A stretch of 64,000 bases of DNA from Cryphonectria parasitica EP155 (Eukaryota; Ascomycota; Sordariomycetes; Diaporthales; Cryphonectriaceae), in assembly GCF_011745365.1 (NCBI RefSeq), contig NW_024468914.1, forward strand, positions 372,001-436,000, in the 5' to 3' direction. Of this stretch, positions 27,063 through 37,981 are shown one piece after another. How positions within the stretch are numbered: the stretch's first letter is position 1; every line of letters starts with the position of its first letter. The notes beneath the pieces are model-generated. The model was not told the DNA's origin and did not search any database. It saw nothing but the letters and a program-made list of their open reading frames with translations. The position numbers and the translations under genes were made by a program.

Positions 27063-28080
27063 AGTATTTTACACCCGGGCGTGCCGTGGTAACCGAACTC
27101 GATACCGAGAAACCAAGAGAGGAGAGGGTGGGCGGCGGGGGAAACACAACATCGAGAGGCTCTTTGCATAGACGAGATCGATCTCCCTGGTACCGACGTG
27201 CTGGGTGGCGAATAAGAAAGAAACCAAAAACGGGTAGCGAATGCGGCTGCCCGGGATTCCCTTTTGTCCTTCTCCTCTTTTGCCCTTTGTTTTCTGACTA
27301 GATACGGCGAACTAAGCTTGCTCAGCGATCTCACTGTATCTCACCTCAACCTTGTGTCCGTCTTTTGATGATGGCGCTCGGGGGCGGGGTGTCTACTTTG
27401 TCACAACATTGTGCCGTTTCATCCGAGCCTGGATATTTATTAATCAATTCCTCTCTGTTTTCTTAGGTAGATCATGAAGAGAAAAGCGGGTGGGGACTGC
27501 CATAGCCAGCACACGCCTCCTACTGAACCCCCAGACATATCGGGGGAAATAAATCCTGTTGGCTATATAAAAAAGTGGCACCTTTGAAATCAAAGATCAT
27601 CACTTTGCAATAAAATGTGAAGAAAGAAAAGGGAGGGAGGAGGGAGGAGAGGGAGGGCAGGGGGGGCAGGGAGGCAGGGACGGGAAAGTTTGTCTTGGAG
27701 GATTAGGTGGTGTGTGCAACGGGGGCGGCAGACATGACAAAAGAAGGTTATTTGTTAGTTTGTCTTGGCAGCGGCTCGTCGATTTGGTCAGCTGGAATGC
27801 TGGAGGCTGCCGCTAAAGGAGGAGCCAAGGCTAAGGTCAGCAGGCCAAGCATAGTCTATGTTTTTTTTTGTTTTTTTTTTTTTTTTTTTTTAATTTCACC
27901 CCGATTCAATCTCTTTTAGTTTGTCCGTCCAGGAGGAGGCCAAGGAAACATAGCAAGACGAGGAACGGAAAAAGAAGAGAGGGAGAAAGGATGAAAGGTA
28001 TTGAGACCGTGAGTGGAACCAGAAATACCGTGCGTACCGGTGCAGGTGCACGAATAGGCTCAGTAAGTAGTAGTGTTGTT

Positions 28081-28106
28081 GTACCATAGCAAAAGTACTA
28101 TGGTAC
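28081..28106. promoter_or_regulatory. Inverted repeat GTACCATAG..CTATGGTAC
   Basis: Perfect 9-bp arms at 28081-28089 and 28098-28106 separated by 8 bases. The right side is itself a GTACTATGGTAC element. It could form a hairpin or a paired protein site. Confidence 0.45.
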
Positions 28107-28234
28107 AGCATGTGGGCACCGACCGGGCCTTGCTTGGCATTGTCTGAGCACGATATCACGGGAAGAGAATGCGATGATAATGAAAGAAAGGAGGCATGCA
28201 TGCATGCATCATCATTATCAACCCGCCGCAGCCC

Positions 28235-28246
28235 GTACTATGGTAG
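28235..28246. promoter_or_regulatory. GTACTATGGTAG element
   Basis: A further copy of the recurring TACTATGGTA word, about 130 bp after the inverted-repeat copy. Confidence 0.4.
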
Positions 28247-29279
28247 CCTCGCTCGGCGTTTGTCTTTAAGGTTCTTAACCTTGTCTTGGCCTCATTTCTC
28301 ATCTACTTCACGCACACATATGCGCGCTCTCTGTCTCCCTTTCCCTTCTGAAAAGAGGCTTGGTCTAAGTTTGACTTGAGACTATCCCTACTAGCACTGA
28401 TGCTGACGTGGACGTTTTGCTCGTGAACGCATCATAGCAAATCTATTCCTCTCTCAACTTATTCAGCCCCCCCCCCCCTCTCCAAAAAAAAAAAAATCAA
28501 AATCCGGGTTGCTTGGCAGACCGCCATCCTCCGAGCCGACATTGCCGATCAGTACAGCCTGGAGAGCAGAGACAACTCGACTCATGCTCGACACACGCGC
28601 GCACACACACCAACTCAGCCTGGATCTAATAGAGCCTGTTCTGAATCGAAGATCGGGAGGTTGGCCAAGAACGGAAGAGAGTAAACCCCCCGAAAAAGAC
28701 CATACAAGGGTTTGCCCCTTCACATTCTCTCTCTGTCGGCTTTCTTTCTTGCTTTCTTTGTATTGTTGACCCTAGGTTTCGGAGATCCGCGCCCAGCCTT
28801 CTGGGCGTCTGCATCCCAAGTATCCCTCCCCCCCTCACCATTTCCTGCCGCTCTGCATAGCCCAGCAGGACAAGGGCTTCTGTCTTGGTGCAGCCCTGCC
28901 CAAAACTGGATCCACGTCTACCACCCAGATAAGGCTTGACATCGGCAATCAGGGTTCCAGGGGTTTCTGGCGAGGGTAAGCCCCCCCCCCCCCGGGGCCA
29001 GCACGTCGATCAATCTCAGACAAGGACAGTTCCTTAAAAAAGAAAAGAAGAAACAAAAAAAAGTATGCATGACAAGCTCTAAGCTGCTGGCTGCTATAGC
29101 CACCTAACCATATACTATACAAGTTATACCATGAGAATCAATAGTAGTAATATTCAGGGTTCAGATTCAGAGTTTAACGTTTTTAAAGGCCCGAACGCCC
29201 GGTCAATAGATGATCGACCCGACGGAGATACGATCCCCCAACAAACAACACGAGTCGGGGCAGCACCAAGCCGGGGTTT

Positions 29280-29285
<6 letters not shown>

Positions 29286-29315
<30 letters not shown>
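29286..29315. repeat. (GAC)10 microsatellite
   Basis: Ten perfect GAC units. A similar but interrupted GAC/AAC run is at about 19259-19282. Confidence 0.9.
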
Positions 29316-29318
<3 letters not shown>

Positions 29319-29864
29319 GCCCCTTTGTCCAAGCCTCAACGGCTCAAAAGAGGCAGCAGGGGAGAGAGGAAAGGGCGGCACGCGCAAGAACTGCAAAGGG
29401 GGCTGCGACGATAGATTTCTCGATTTCCCTTTTCTTCACCCGACTAGCTGGCCTTGGCTGCAACCAGTCAAGCCAAACGGGCGGTGCGGAGGAGACACCG
29501 AAGTGATGCATGGTAGCCCGTGTACACATCGGCCGTGACTTCCTCGCGGGAAAGCCAGATCCGCATAGAGCCCCATTTGTTCTGCGGACTCGGCATCAAA
29601 AGGTAATCGCGAAAAGGGTCCAAGAAAGGTTTAGTTGTAAGGTTTGCTATCAAAGGTAAGTCCAGTACACCCTGGATGAAGATGACGGAAAGCGAATGCG
29701 AGGTACACACAAAAGTAGAGACAGAGAGCGAAGGAAAGAAGGACCAAGGAGAGGACGGCAGGAGCAATGCCAAGGTGACGACGCCCACATTCCGGACGTG
29801 TCATGTCATTAACATCAGTGTTCTTTCTCCCAGGGGTCCAAACAACCTCAGCATCAAGCTTCCA

Positions 29865-29908
29865 ATCACCCACCCGCAGCCTTCACATCACCCACCCGCA
29901 GCCTTCAC
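29865..29908. repeat. 22-bp perfect tandem duplication
   Basis: Two head-to-tail identical 22-bp units (29865-29886 and 29887-29908), each beginning ATCACCCACCC, followed by the first six bases of a third. Simple replication-slippage duplication in non-coding DNA. Confidence 0.9.
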
Positions 29909-30037
29909 ATCACCCTCGTCCCCATTCATATGGAAGACCACAGCAATAACAACGGGGCGCCTCCAGTTCTTCCTCATTCTCTTGTCTCTGGAACAAAAAC
30001 AGAAGAAAAGAATACCCATCCCGTCATCAAACTACAA

Positions 30038-30053
30038 CATCATCATCATCATC

Positions 30054-30090
<37 letters not shown>
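30038..30090. repeat. (CAT)n then (CAA)n compound microsatellite
   Basis: About five CAT units followed by roughly twelve CAA units. It creates a His/Gln-rich open frame (29930-30313) with nothing else to support it as a gene. Confidence 0.9.
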
Positions 30091-33000
30091 GCATCATCAC
30101 ATTCTTGGCAACATTGTCACGTCAAGGCCTAATTTGGGATGCTTGGTACGGCCTACCGAAACGACCAACCTGCTTGGCAACTCAGACTGTTGGTATGACT
30201 TATCCTCCACCAATGCACCATCGCGTACTGGTGTGCTCTTATTTTTGAAGCATTTATCCACACAGACCCCACTATCCTCACAGCTCCCAGCGGTTGGACA
30301 GCATAACAGCTAGTGAGCCACCTAGCTGGATAAGTGATTCCCCCCTCCTCCCAATCAGCCCTGTCAGACCTTCAAAAAAGATCCTAGCTAGCTGTTTTGC
30401 TTGGCGTAGGATGAGCGCAGCCCAGCTCCCCACCTCTTTCCCTCACAAATTACCTCCTAGGCTTCCACACCTAGGGGTTAGGCCCATTTGAAGCTTCTTA
30501 TGGTCTCTTACGGATGCAAGACAAGACTGTTTACTGAATCTGGGGTAGGGTTCATACGATTGTTTGACTTATTAGTGCCTCAACTTTAACCAGCCCGTCC
30601 CGTATTCTCCCATTCTCCCTTTGCCTTTATTCCATTGCTTATTTATCCCAGCCGCTGAGCCCTGCTCCCTCCGAGACCTTGGACCTTCCCCTCCACCTGA
30701 ACCTCCCTGGCCCCCCTCTTCTTACATACTACCAGCTCTTCCACTCAACTTCTCTGATCCTCCTATTTACCACCGAACCTCGACAACAAAAAAGTCCTCA
30801 TTGGGGGGAAAAGAAGAAGAAGAAAAAGAGCGAAAATCGATTCCTCTGGGGCAGAGCCTACAAAACAGGACCCAGCCGTTCAAATTGCAACTGGTACGGC
30901 GGATTCAGATTCGATTCTCACCCAACTCCCTCCAACTTGACTCGGCTCGATTAGGCCCAGTGGGGAGGTTAGGCGGTATATCAAAAAATAGATTAACCTT
31001 AAAAGTTCCGCGACAGCCTCACATCAGCTTAAACGTCTCAGCACACGTCAGTCGCCAACCGTTCCTGTCGACGTCAAACTTTTTTGCGGCATCTCATCTG
31101 AAGTCGGAAGCTACTACAGCGGGTACGTTCTCAATTGCCTGTACTTTTCGCATCTTGTCTAGCTTTGCATCGCATGCGTGTCCCATGTCAGCAGCACCAT
31201 TATGCGTGTGTTGCGTTCCCTTCACACTCGTCCACTATTTCCTCCCTTCCCTTGCCTTGCTCAACGCCTCACTGCTACCGCGTCTCATCATCATCATGCC
31301 CTGTCTGGTTGCCCTTCCTCCCTGAGAGGGCCCTTTCTTCCGACATAGTTCTCTCCCAGCAGCCCGAGACATCTCTGTGAGAATACACCTCTCCTAGTCG
31401 ACCTTTCGGAGTTGGGGTCATCATATGACGAGATGGACAAAACTGGATTATACCCTGTAATTTCGCACTCCAGTGCACACACACACGCACATGACAAGTG
31501 TCAATCTGCCCTCCAAACCCAATGAACACACCATAAAGACAACTTGTGCCTTCATCTGCAGCTCGGCTACCGGCCACTTTTTAAGTGGAATCCGAACCCG
31601 TCTCATCTTTTGGCGCTGTAACACCCCCCCCCCCCTCTCCCTTTCCGGTCTGCGACTTGGGAAACTCGACGCCTACACACGCGTCCTCCTACAGCCCGTA
31701 TCTCGGGAATAAGAGGCCACCCGAGCCAAATGGAGACGGGGTCTCTGTCTGTCACCTCATCGCGACGTCTTACCCACCACCCACCCTTGGCCGGCCCTCC
31801 TCACTCAAAGGAGTATGTACCTCTCCTTGCTGCCGCAAGTACACAATCACCAATCCACCAAGAAGAAGAAAAGAAAGCCAAGCATTTTTGCCCCAAGACT
31901 ACGGCAGTCGCTCGCAGGAATCTTTTGCGAACGGCGCGTGGCAGCCCTGACTGAGATCACGAACACATCTACACAACCTTATTAACATCAGGAGTGATCC
32001 TTTGGCTCCTGATACCCTGCGCTGCCCCAATTCTGTGCCAGAGTACGATGATCTTCACCAGTCCTGGGTCCTCTCCCCCATCTCACTGGTGGCCCTGCAG
32101 GGGGGCTGTGGTGTGTGGTCACACAATCGCACTCAGTACTCGGTACAGAACTTTTGACCCCCTTCTCTCAGTGGACTATTCTCATCCAGTACGGAAATAC
32201 GTACCCACATAGGCTGCCGTACAACGCCAAAACCCACCTCCACCCCCTGCGGCATGGGTTGGACAAGGCTTGGTGTGCATAGGCCAGGCCCAGGCCAGGC
32301 CCCAAAGTACCTATTGCATACTATGGGTCGTTCTCTTGCGGAGTCATCGCCTTGGCTGCTCACTCTCTCACACCTGCACTACAGGTGGGTGGGTGGGCTG
32401 CCAGGATGTTAGGCCGCTGAACAAGCCCGGTGCCCTTTTTCTTTTTTTTAATGCTGATTATTATTCTTTCTCACCCTCTCCCTATCCTTACGAGTCAACT
32501 CCACTACATAGTACATCTGACTTTGCCATGCTAATTCACGGCTAGTGCCGTGCATTGCGTGTCGTCTCCCCAGGGCTGTGGACATGACATGAACCAGTGT
32601 GGTTCCCTTCTCATGGGCGCATCTAGAGTGTGGTTTGTCACCAGTGCACATCGTCGGTTCTTTTGTGGCCCCAACCCACTCCTTCTCTTCCTCTTCTATC
32701 TCCCACTCCACCCTCACCTCTACCAACAAACTTAGCTCAAGGTTGTACGTCGAAGTTTTGGGGTGTTGTTGGACCTCCTGGAAACACCTTCATGTACGGC
32801 GCTTCAGCACCGTTGGCTCACTTTCACTATAGCACTGGTTCATGAATCTGCTCTATTTTTTGCTTCTTCACACTGCCCCTACACTTCAATATGCCGAGTT
32901 GGGACCAGGGCAAGTGTCTTAACTACCATAATTAGTGTGACAGCTACACTTATTCATGCTCAGTCCTCCTCCTCTGCTGGACCTTGGTTCGCTTTACGCA

Positions 33001-33540
33001 AGCTGACAGCGCCACTTCGTAAAGGAAAGAAAAAAACAGAATATATATCTCGGCTGTAAATGATCGACAGCGAGTAAACACCCTGAAAAGAAAAATAAGC
33101 CACAATAGTCGAAACGCCTCTCCACGTACTCCATAACGACACAAAGAGTCTATTTCCGCCGCAGCCTCGGAAGATCGGAGTACTGGCCACTCGATCCGAG
33201 CCTGTTCATTACAGCCCCTGTCAGCTGCTAGGCCGATCATCCGTGTTGTTTCTATCCCGGTGGGGCGATATCCCCAGCGCCGCGCAAGCCTTGGCTCCTC
33301 CTGAGTTGCAGGACCAGGGTTTTTTGGGTGCCGCCGCCGCACAGCAACTATATTTCAAGCTTTCTTGTTTGGATGGTGGATCCACACTCCCTCTACCAGA
33401 TCTGGGGGGCCATATAGACTTCTTCTTGTGGCACTTTTCTCTTTTTTTCTTTTTTCTTTTCTTATTTTTATTATTATCTGCAACGTCGATCTGGTCTGCC
33501 CACACTTCATCATAACCTCTCCAGCAGCCAAGTCCTGACG

Positions 33541-33660
33541 ATCAAACAACCTTTTCCTCCTACCTTATTCTTCTTCTCCCTCCTACCTTCCCTCCATCAT
33601 CATCCTCCTCCATCCTTCATCCTCTTCCTCCTCTCTCTTAAAACAGCCATTCCACATCAA
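33541..33660 (+). promoter_or_regulatory. Pyrimidine-rich leader upstream of the WOPR gene
   Basis: About 120 bases consist almost wholly of C and T with CCTCC/TTCTT runs, ending some 60 bases before the start codon. C/T-rich tracts like this mark core promoters and 5' leaders of many filamentous-fungal genes. A CA-rich stretch follows directly up to the ATG. Confidence 0.5.
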
Positions 33661-33721
33661 GTGTCACTCCCACACCCACACACGACACTTAGAACGAACA
33701 CACGCACACAAACACACGTCG

Positions 33722-35104
33722 ATGGCTGTGCGGCAGAATAACATGATGGAGACTTATCACGGCATCGTGCGGACGCCCGCAGACGCTATCAAGCTGTTCG
33801 AGGCCTGCAGACTAGGCCTGCTGCCACGTGTGCAGCGCAGATTGTCCGAGAAGGAGCGTCAGTCGATCCGGTCGGGTTCAGTTTTTGTTTGGGACGAGAG
33901 GGAGGCTGGCATGCGGCGGTGGACAGACGGGAAGTCGTGGAGCGCGAGCAGAGTGTCGGGCAGCTTTCTCACCTACCGCGAGATGGAGGGCAAGCGGGGC
34001 GGTGGCTTCGGAACGTCGAGGAGGAGCGCCGGCAAGACGCCAGATTCGGGTCGTGGGAGCGACGATGTCTCTGACGATGGCGAGCCCGATGGCTACCGAT
34101 ACAAGGCAGACGGCCTGATGAAGCAGTCCTTCAGCATTACCACCTCGCAGGGCCAGCACCTGCACCTCATCTCGTACTACTCGCGCCCACATCCCAGCGA
34201 GCCCGAGCTGCCACAGCCCAGCACCGACCCCAGCCTGAGGCAGATCGTTCCCGTCAAGGGCATGTACCCAGAGTCCAGCATGAACGACCAGCCCGTGCCT
34301 GCGACGACGAGGACACCCATGGCCACATATCCACACCCACCACCGCCGCCACACCACCCGGGAGCATATCACCCGCAGTACGCCCAGCAGCCATACCCGG
34401 GCTGGCCGCCATCGCCAGTAGCAACCCCTCCCTACAGCCACTACACAGTCACGGGTCACTACGCTCCAGCACCGCTGCCACACCCTCATCATGTCCACCC
34501 GCACGGGCCCTACCCTCCACACCCTCACTACATGGCCGGACCGCCGCCAGCCCATCTCTATGACCCGCGACCTCCTCTGCCACCGCCTGCGTCCGCTCAG
34601 CCGCGCGTGACACCGCCTATTCTCCCGCCTTACAACAGCACCAGCAGCAGCCAGGCACCAGCTCCACCAGCAACAACAGCGCACACATCGCCCTACCTGG
34701 CCCAAGTGCGCATCAAGGAGGAGTCACCACGACCACAACACCTGCAGTTCGCGCCAGCACCAGTAACTGGACCAGGCCCCGGAAGGACCATGCCAGGTCC
34801 CCTGCCAGCCGTGTCCGCCCACAGCAACAGCTCGTCGACACCGCCCCCGAGGGCCCTCTCGCAGTCCCCACCAATCTCCGGGTCTGGCAGCAGCGGCAAC
34901 AACAAGGCCAGTCTCTCTGCCCTTCTTCACCCGGCGCACACGGACTCGGAGCCCAACAGCGCCAATCCTGGCAGTAGCAGCGCCACGAGCAGCCCGCGCG
35001 GGGCTGGTAACGGTGGTTCGGGCTCGCAGACGGGTTTGGCCGCGATGGGCTTCCACGAAGACGCGAGGGCATTGGATGTGTTGAACAAGAAGTTTTCCAT
35101 CTAA
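33722..35104 (+). CDS. WOPR-domain (Gti1/Pac2 family) transcriptional regulator
   Basis: Single-exon gene of 460 residues. WOPR proteins (Wor1, Ryp1, Sge1, Pac2, Gti1) are fungus-specific DNA-binding regulators of morphology, sporulation and host-associated growth, acting in the nucleus. WOPRa is residues ~10-93: ETYHGIVRTPADAIKLFEAC, then SGSVFVWDEREAGMRRWTDG (RWTDG at 66-70) and SGSFLTYREMEGKR. WOPRb is ~128-185: DGLMKQSFSITTS, HLHLISYYS, IVPVKGMYPES. The segment spacing and wording resemble the Pac2-type subgroup more than Ryp1/Sge1, an inference from memory of the families. From residue ~190 it is disordered, rich in Pro, His, Tyr and Ser, with an end block EDARALDVLNKKFSI that looks conserved. 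Start is ATG at 33722; in-frame ATGs at codons 8 and 9 are alternatives. It is preceded by ~19 kb and followed by ~11 kb of gene-free DNA, suggesting complex control. Confidence 0.92.
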   Translation: MAVRQNNMMETYHGIVRTPADAIKLFEACRLGLLPRVQRRLSEKERQSIRSGSVFVWDEREAGMRRWTDGKSWSASRVSGSFLTYREMEGKRGGGFGTSRRSAGKTPDSGRGSDDVSDDGEPDGYRYKADGLMKQSFSITTSQGQHLHLISYYSRPHPSEPELPQPSTDPSLRQIVPVKGMYPESSMNDQPVPATTRTPMATYPHPPPPPHHPGAYHPQYAQQPYPGWPPSPVATPPYSHYTVTGHYAPAPLPHPHHVHPHGPYPPHPHYMAGPPPAHLYDPRPPLPPPASAQPRVTPPILPPYNSTSSSQAPAPPATTAHTSPYLAQVRIKEESPRPQHLQFAPAPVTGPGPGRTMPGPLPAVSAHSNSSSTPPPRALSQSPPISGSGSSGNNKASLSALLHPAHTDSEPNSANPGSSSATSSPRGAGNGGSGSQTGLAAMGFHEDARALDVLNKKFSI

Positions 35105-36800
35105 AGAGAAGGTGGTGTGGTTGTAGATGGGAAAGTTGCGACAGAAAGGTCATGGGAGCGGCGGCAGACTGGCGAAGGAGATACCCAACTTGGAAGCTTG
35201 TGTCTTTCATGTCTTTTTTTTTTTTTTTTTTTTTTTTTTAATTCCCAGGCGGCGGAGGAAACCGTGATAAGGCCTAGGGAAGAGGGAGCAACGAACGGAT
35301 CAATTGCATCTTACAAGGCGTTTTTGGAAGGGCATCAAATATTTCTTGCGTATGGGGAGCATCGCTGTTATGGCGAGCTCTCTTCTTCAATCATTTGCAC
35401 ATATTCTTTTCTCTATTCTTTTTTTCTCTCGGAACGATACCTGCACAAATCACTTTGGGATGGACGAACTAAATTATCAAGATGGTCGAGATAGAGAGAG
35501 CAAGTAAGAATAGGTGATGGGCAAAAAAGCACTCGTTTAGCCTAGAGCAGCAGCACAGCAGAGAGTTGTGTGGAGAGAACAAAAAATATCAAATGAATAT
35601 CAATCATTTTTGACTACTTTGATTTGCTACCTGTCTGCTTGCCTGGTGGTGTTTTCCCAAGACCTCATCTCCATGTTGCATATACATTCGCAGTGTACCA
35701 GCTAGACTCTATAGGATAATCACTTGGGGAGAAGAGCAGAGAAACCAGATAGGGGTCTAGACTTGTGTGTAGAGGAGGTTCGTTCCTCGGTGAGAAGTGG
35801 GAGGAGGATAATGCCTTTTCCCTGCCAAGCCCGCCAGCATATCACGATGATCATTGCAAATTTTCAAGGGAGAGGGGAGGAGGGGGGCGTTTGCGGTACG
35901 ATGGACTTGGAACGTGTGTGCCCAGCATACACGTGCTATGAATGCCAAGTCCAAAGAAGAAAGCCCACAAGGAGAGGATGAGTCCTGACTCGCTTATCCT
36001 CCGAAAGGCCTGTTCTCTTCTGGGGAGGATTACCCATGGGTTTTTTTCGGGGCAGGACCAGGACAAACAAAGGCAAGACCCTTTCTTGGTAGCGGGTAAG
36101 CTTAACTTGGCGCCCCTGGTCTGGCTTGGGCTGGACTGGACTACCCTCCCGGATAGTATCATTTTTGAGGCGTATGTGGCTGCTGTTTCTCTTCTTCTTT
36201 GTTCTTTTCCTTCATTCTTCCTCACACTCCGACCGAGCTCCTTCGAGACCAATGTTAACACCGAGCCAGTGGCGCAAGGTTCAAGGGCGATAACTAATTA
36301 CCATAGCCGGCCCTTTCCTTTGGTTCTCTTCCCCTCTCATTCGACGGGGCTCCCCCTCGTCCTCCTCCACCAAGGAATATGGAACCACCATATTCTCCTT
36401 TGAGAAAAGAAGAAGGCGGGCAGAGAGTGGCCTGTACCGAAAAGGGATGGGGAGAGGGGGACGAGAGCTGAGGCCTCACTCAAATGGTGATGACGCGTCT
36501 CCACTGGTAAAGCCGGCTTGCCGGCCCTTTTTTTGATAGCCTACTTGAGTACAGAAGAAGGGGAAGGGGGTGGGGTGATGTGGCTCTGGGCAGAAGATGA
36601 TCTTTCCTTTCTCCTGTGGGAAGAGGAGAAAGCAGGAGGAGCAAGGGGAGGGAGGGGTAGATCTGTGAGCTGAAATGACGAGTTTCTTGGAGGGGGTGCG
36701 GGAATGGAATCTAGGTTGGCCCCTTTAAGCCAAGGTTGTTATCCACATTATCCACATGGGTACATTCATTTTCTTCTTACTGACAATCGTGTCCTGTTAA

Positions 36801-36811
36801 TACCATAGTAC
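36801..36811. promoter_or_regulatory. TACCATAGTAC element
   Basis: Copy of the recurring TACYATRGTA word, about 1.7 kb downstream of the WOPR gene. Confidence 0.4.
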
Positions 36812-37969
36812 ACTATTGTGTGTATATGCGTATGTGATTTGGAAGTACGAACTGCAGTCGTATGACCTACCTTGTTTGGAATGAGGAAAATTAAATTAGC
36901 ATAGCAACATTAGCCCGCTATACTAAGTACTTTACCACACGCACAGCCACGGAATGTGGGGCATACCCTAGGAAAGGGGACCACCAACCAGCACAACCCA
37001 TCACGACCGACACTCACCAGATCTGGTGATATATCCACAAATATATCACTTGTACAATGGACTGTGCTTGCGCCTGCGCCTCCCAATATTGACGACAACG
37101 ACGACGACGACGAAGACGACAATGTTCTCACAGCTCGGCCCAAAGAGGGAATAGGGAAGGTGTGATGATGTTAAGTCTCGGGAAGATGAGGTAGATCATT
37201 TGAGAAGGAGAGAGAATGAAAAAAAAGAAGAAAAAGACAGAGTCAAGAGAGTATGTTACTTTCACCGTTCGACGGGTAGCCAGATACTTTTTCCGCCGGA
37301 TGATTATTGTACATAGCATGTAGCACCTGGGGAACCATCGACCAGGAGAATGGTAGACAAAGAGCTCGGGGGTCCGTCCAGGGCGAACCCCCTCCTCTTT
37401 CTCTACAAGGAAAGAGAGGTTCAGGTAGCAGTGTTGGTCACCCAAAGAGAGAACTATCTGCTCCAAAGTCCATTTACCAAACCACTTTCTTTTTCCCTCT
37501 TTTCTCTTCCTTTCCTTTTTCTTTCTTTTCTTCTTCTTTCTTCCTTCGCCTTTGCCTGCCGCGCGCCCTTTGCTTCATCCACTCACAGCGCTCCTCGGAG
37601 ATAACTCCGATGGGAGGGATACCATACCCGCAAGAAGGGGAGAAGAGGGAGGGGGGGGACGCGTAACGTTGATTTACGGTTTAAGTAAGGTTAAGAACGT
37701 CAGGACCGGGGGGTTCAAAAGCGCTCGTGGCCAAATTTGAAACAGCGTCGTCTCTTTTGTTGGTTCTCGTTTTGAGAAGAGAGGATGGGAAAGGGGAGAG
37801 AGAAGGGGAGAAAAAGGAGGGGAACGGTTGTTTTGATTTGCGAGATCCGAAACTCTCTTGGATGAGAACAGACATCTAGTTAGATCAGTCTTCCTTGGGG
37901 CCGGCGTTTTGTGATTGTTCGTGGATGGGCCCAGGGGCTCTGTTGGTGGAGCGGTTCCTCTTGAAAGCC

Positions 37970-37981
37970 GTACCATAGTAG
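37970..37981. promoter_or_regulatory. GTACCATAGTAG element
   Basis: Last clear copy of the recurring word, 2.9 kb downstream of the WOPR gene. Confidence 0.4.

Larger units (their letters stand above)
14464..33721. other. 19.3-kb gene-free region upstream of the WOPR regulator
   Basis: No frame here starts at ATG, keeps a plausible length and shows a recognisable domain. Most longer frames start at non-ATG codons, or are created by simple repeats. The DNA is unusual in texture: G or C runs of 11-14 bases (near 17324, 17470, 21100, 23465, 26934, 28467, 28981, 31624), triplet and dinucleotide repeats, alternating GCATGC stretches, and long pyrimidine tracts close to the downstream gene (about 30590-30800 and 33541-33660). 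I see no tRNA or 5S rRNA gene in it. The likely reading is an extended promoter plus long 5' leader of the WOPR gene. That is inference; undetected non-coding RNAs or decayed transposons remain possible. Confidence 0.6.

Noticed and set aside
29930..30313. 127-residue His/Gln-rich frame starting at ATG
   Set aside because: Its length is produced by the CAT/CAA microsatellite; no domain, no splice context, and it overlaps other repeat-driven frames.
30621..31325. 234-residue plus-strand frame in the leader-like region before the WOPR gene
   Set aside because: Begins at TTG, not ATG, and has no domain; more likely untranslated leader.
33878..34705. 275-residue frame antisense to the WOPR gene
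   Set aside because: Compositional shadow of GC-rich Pro/His codons; the plus strand carries the conserved WOPR domain.
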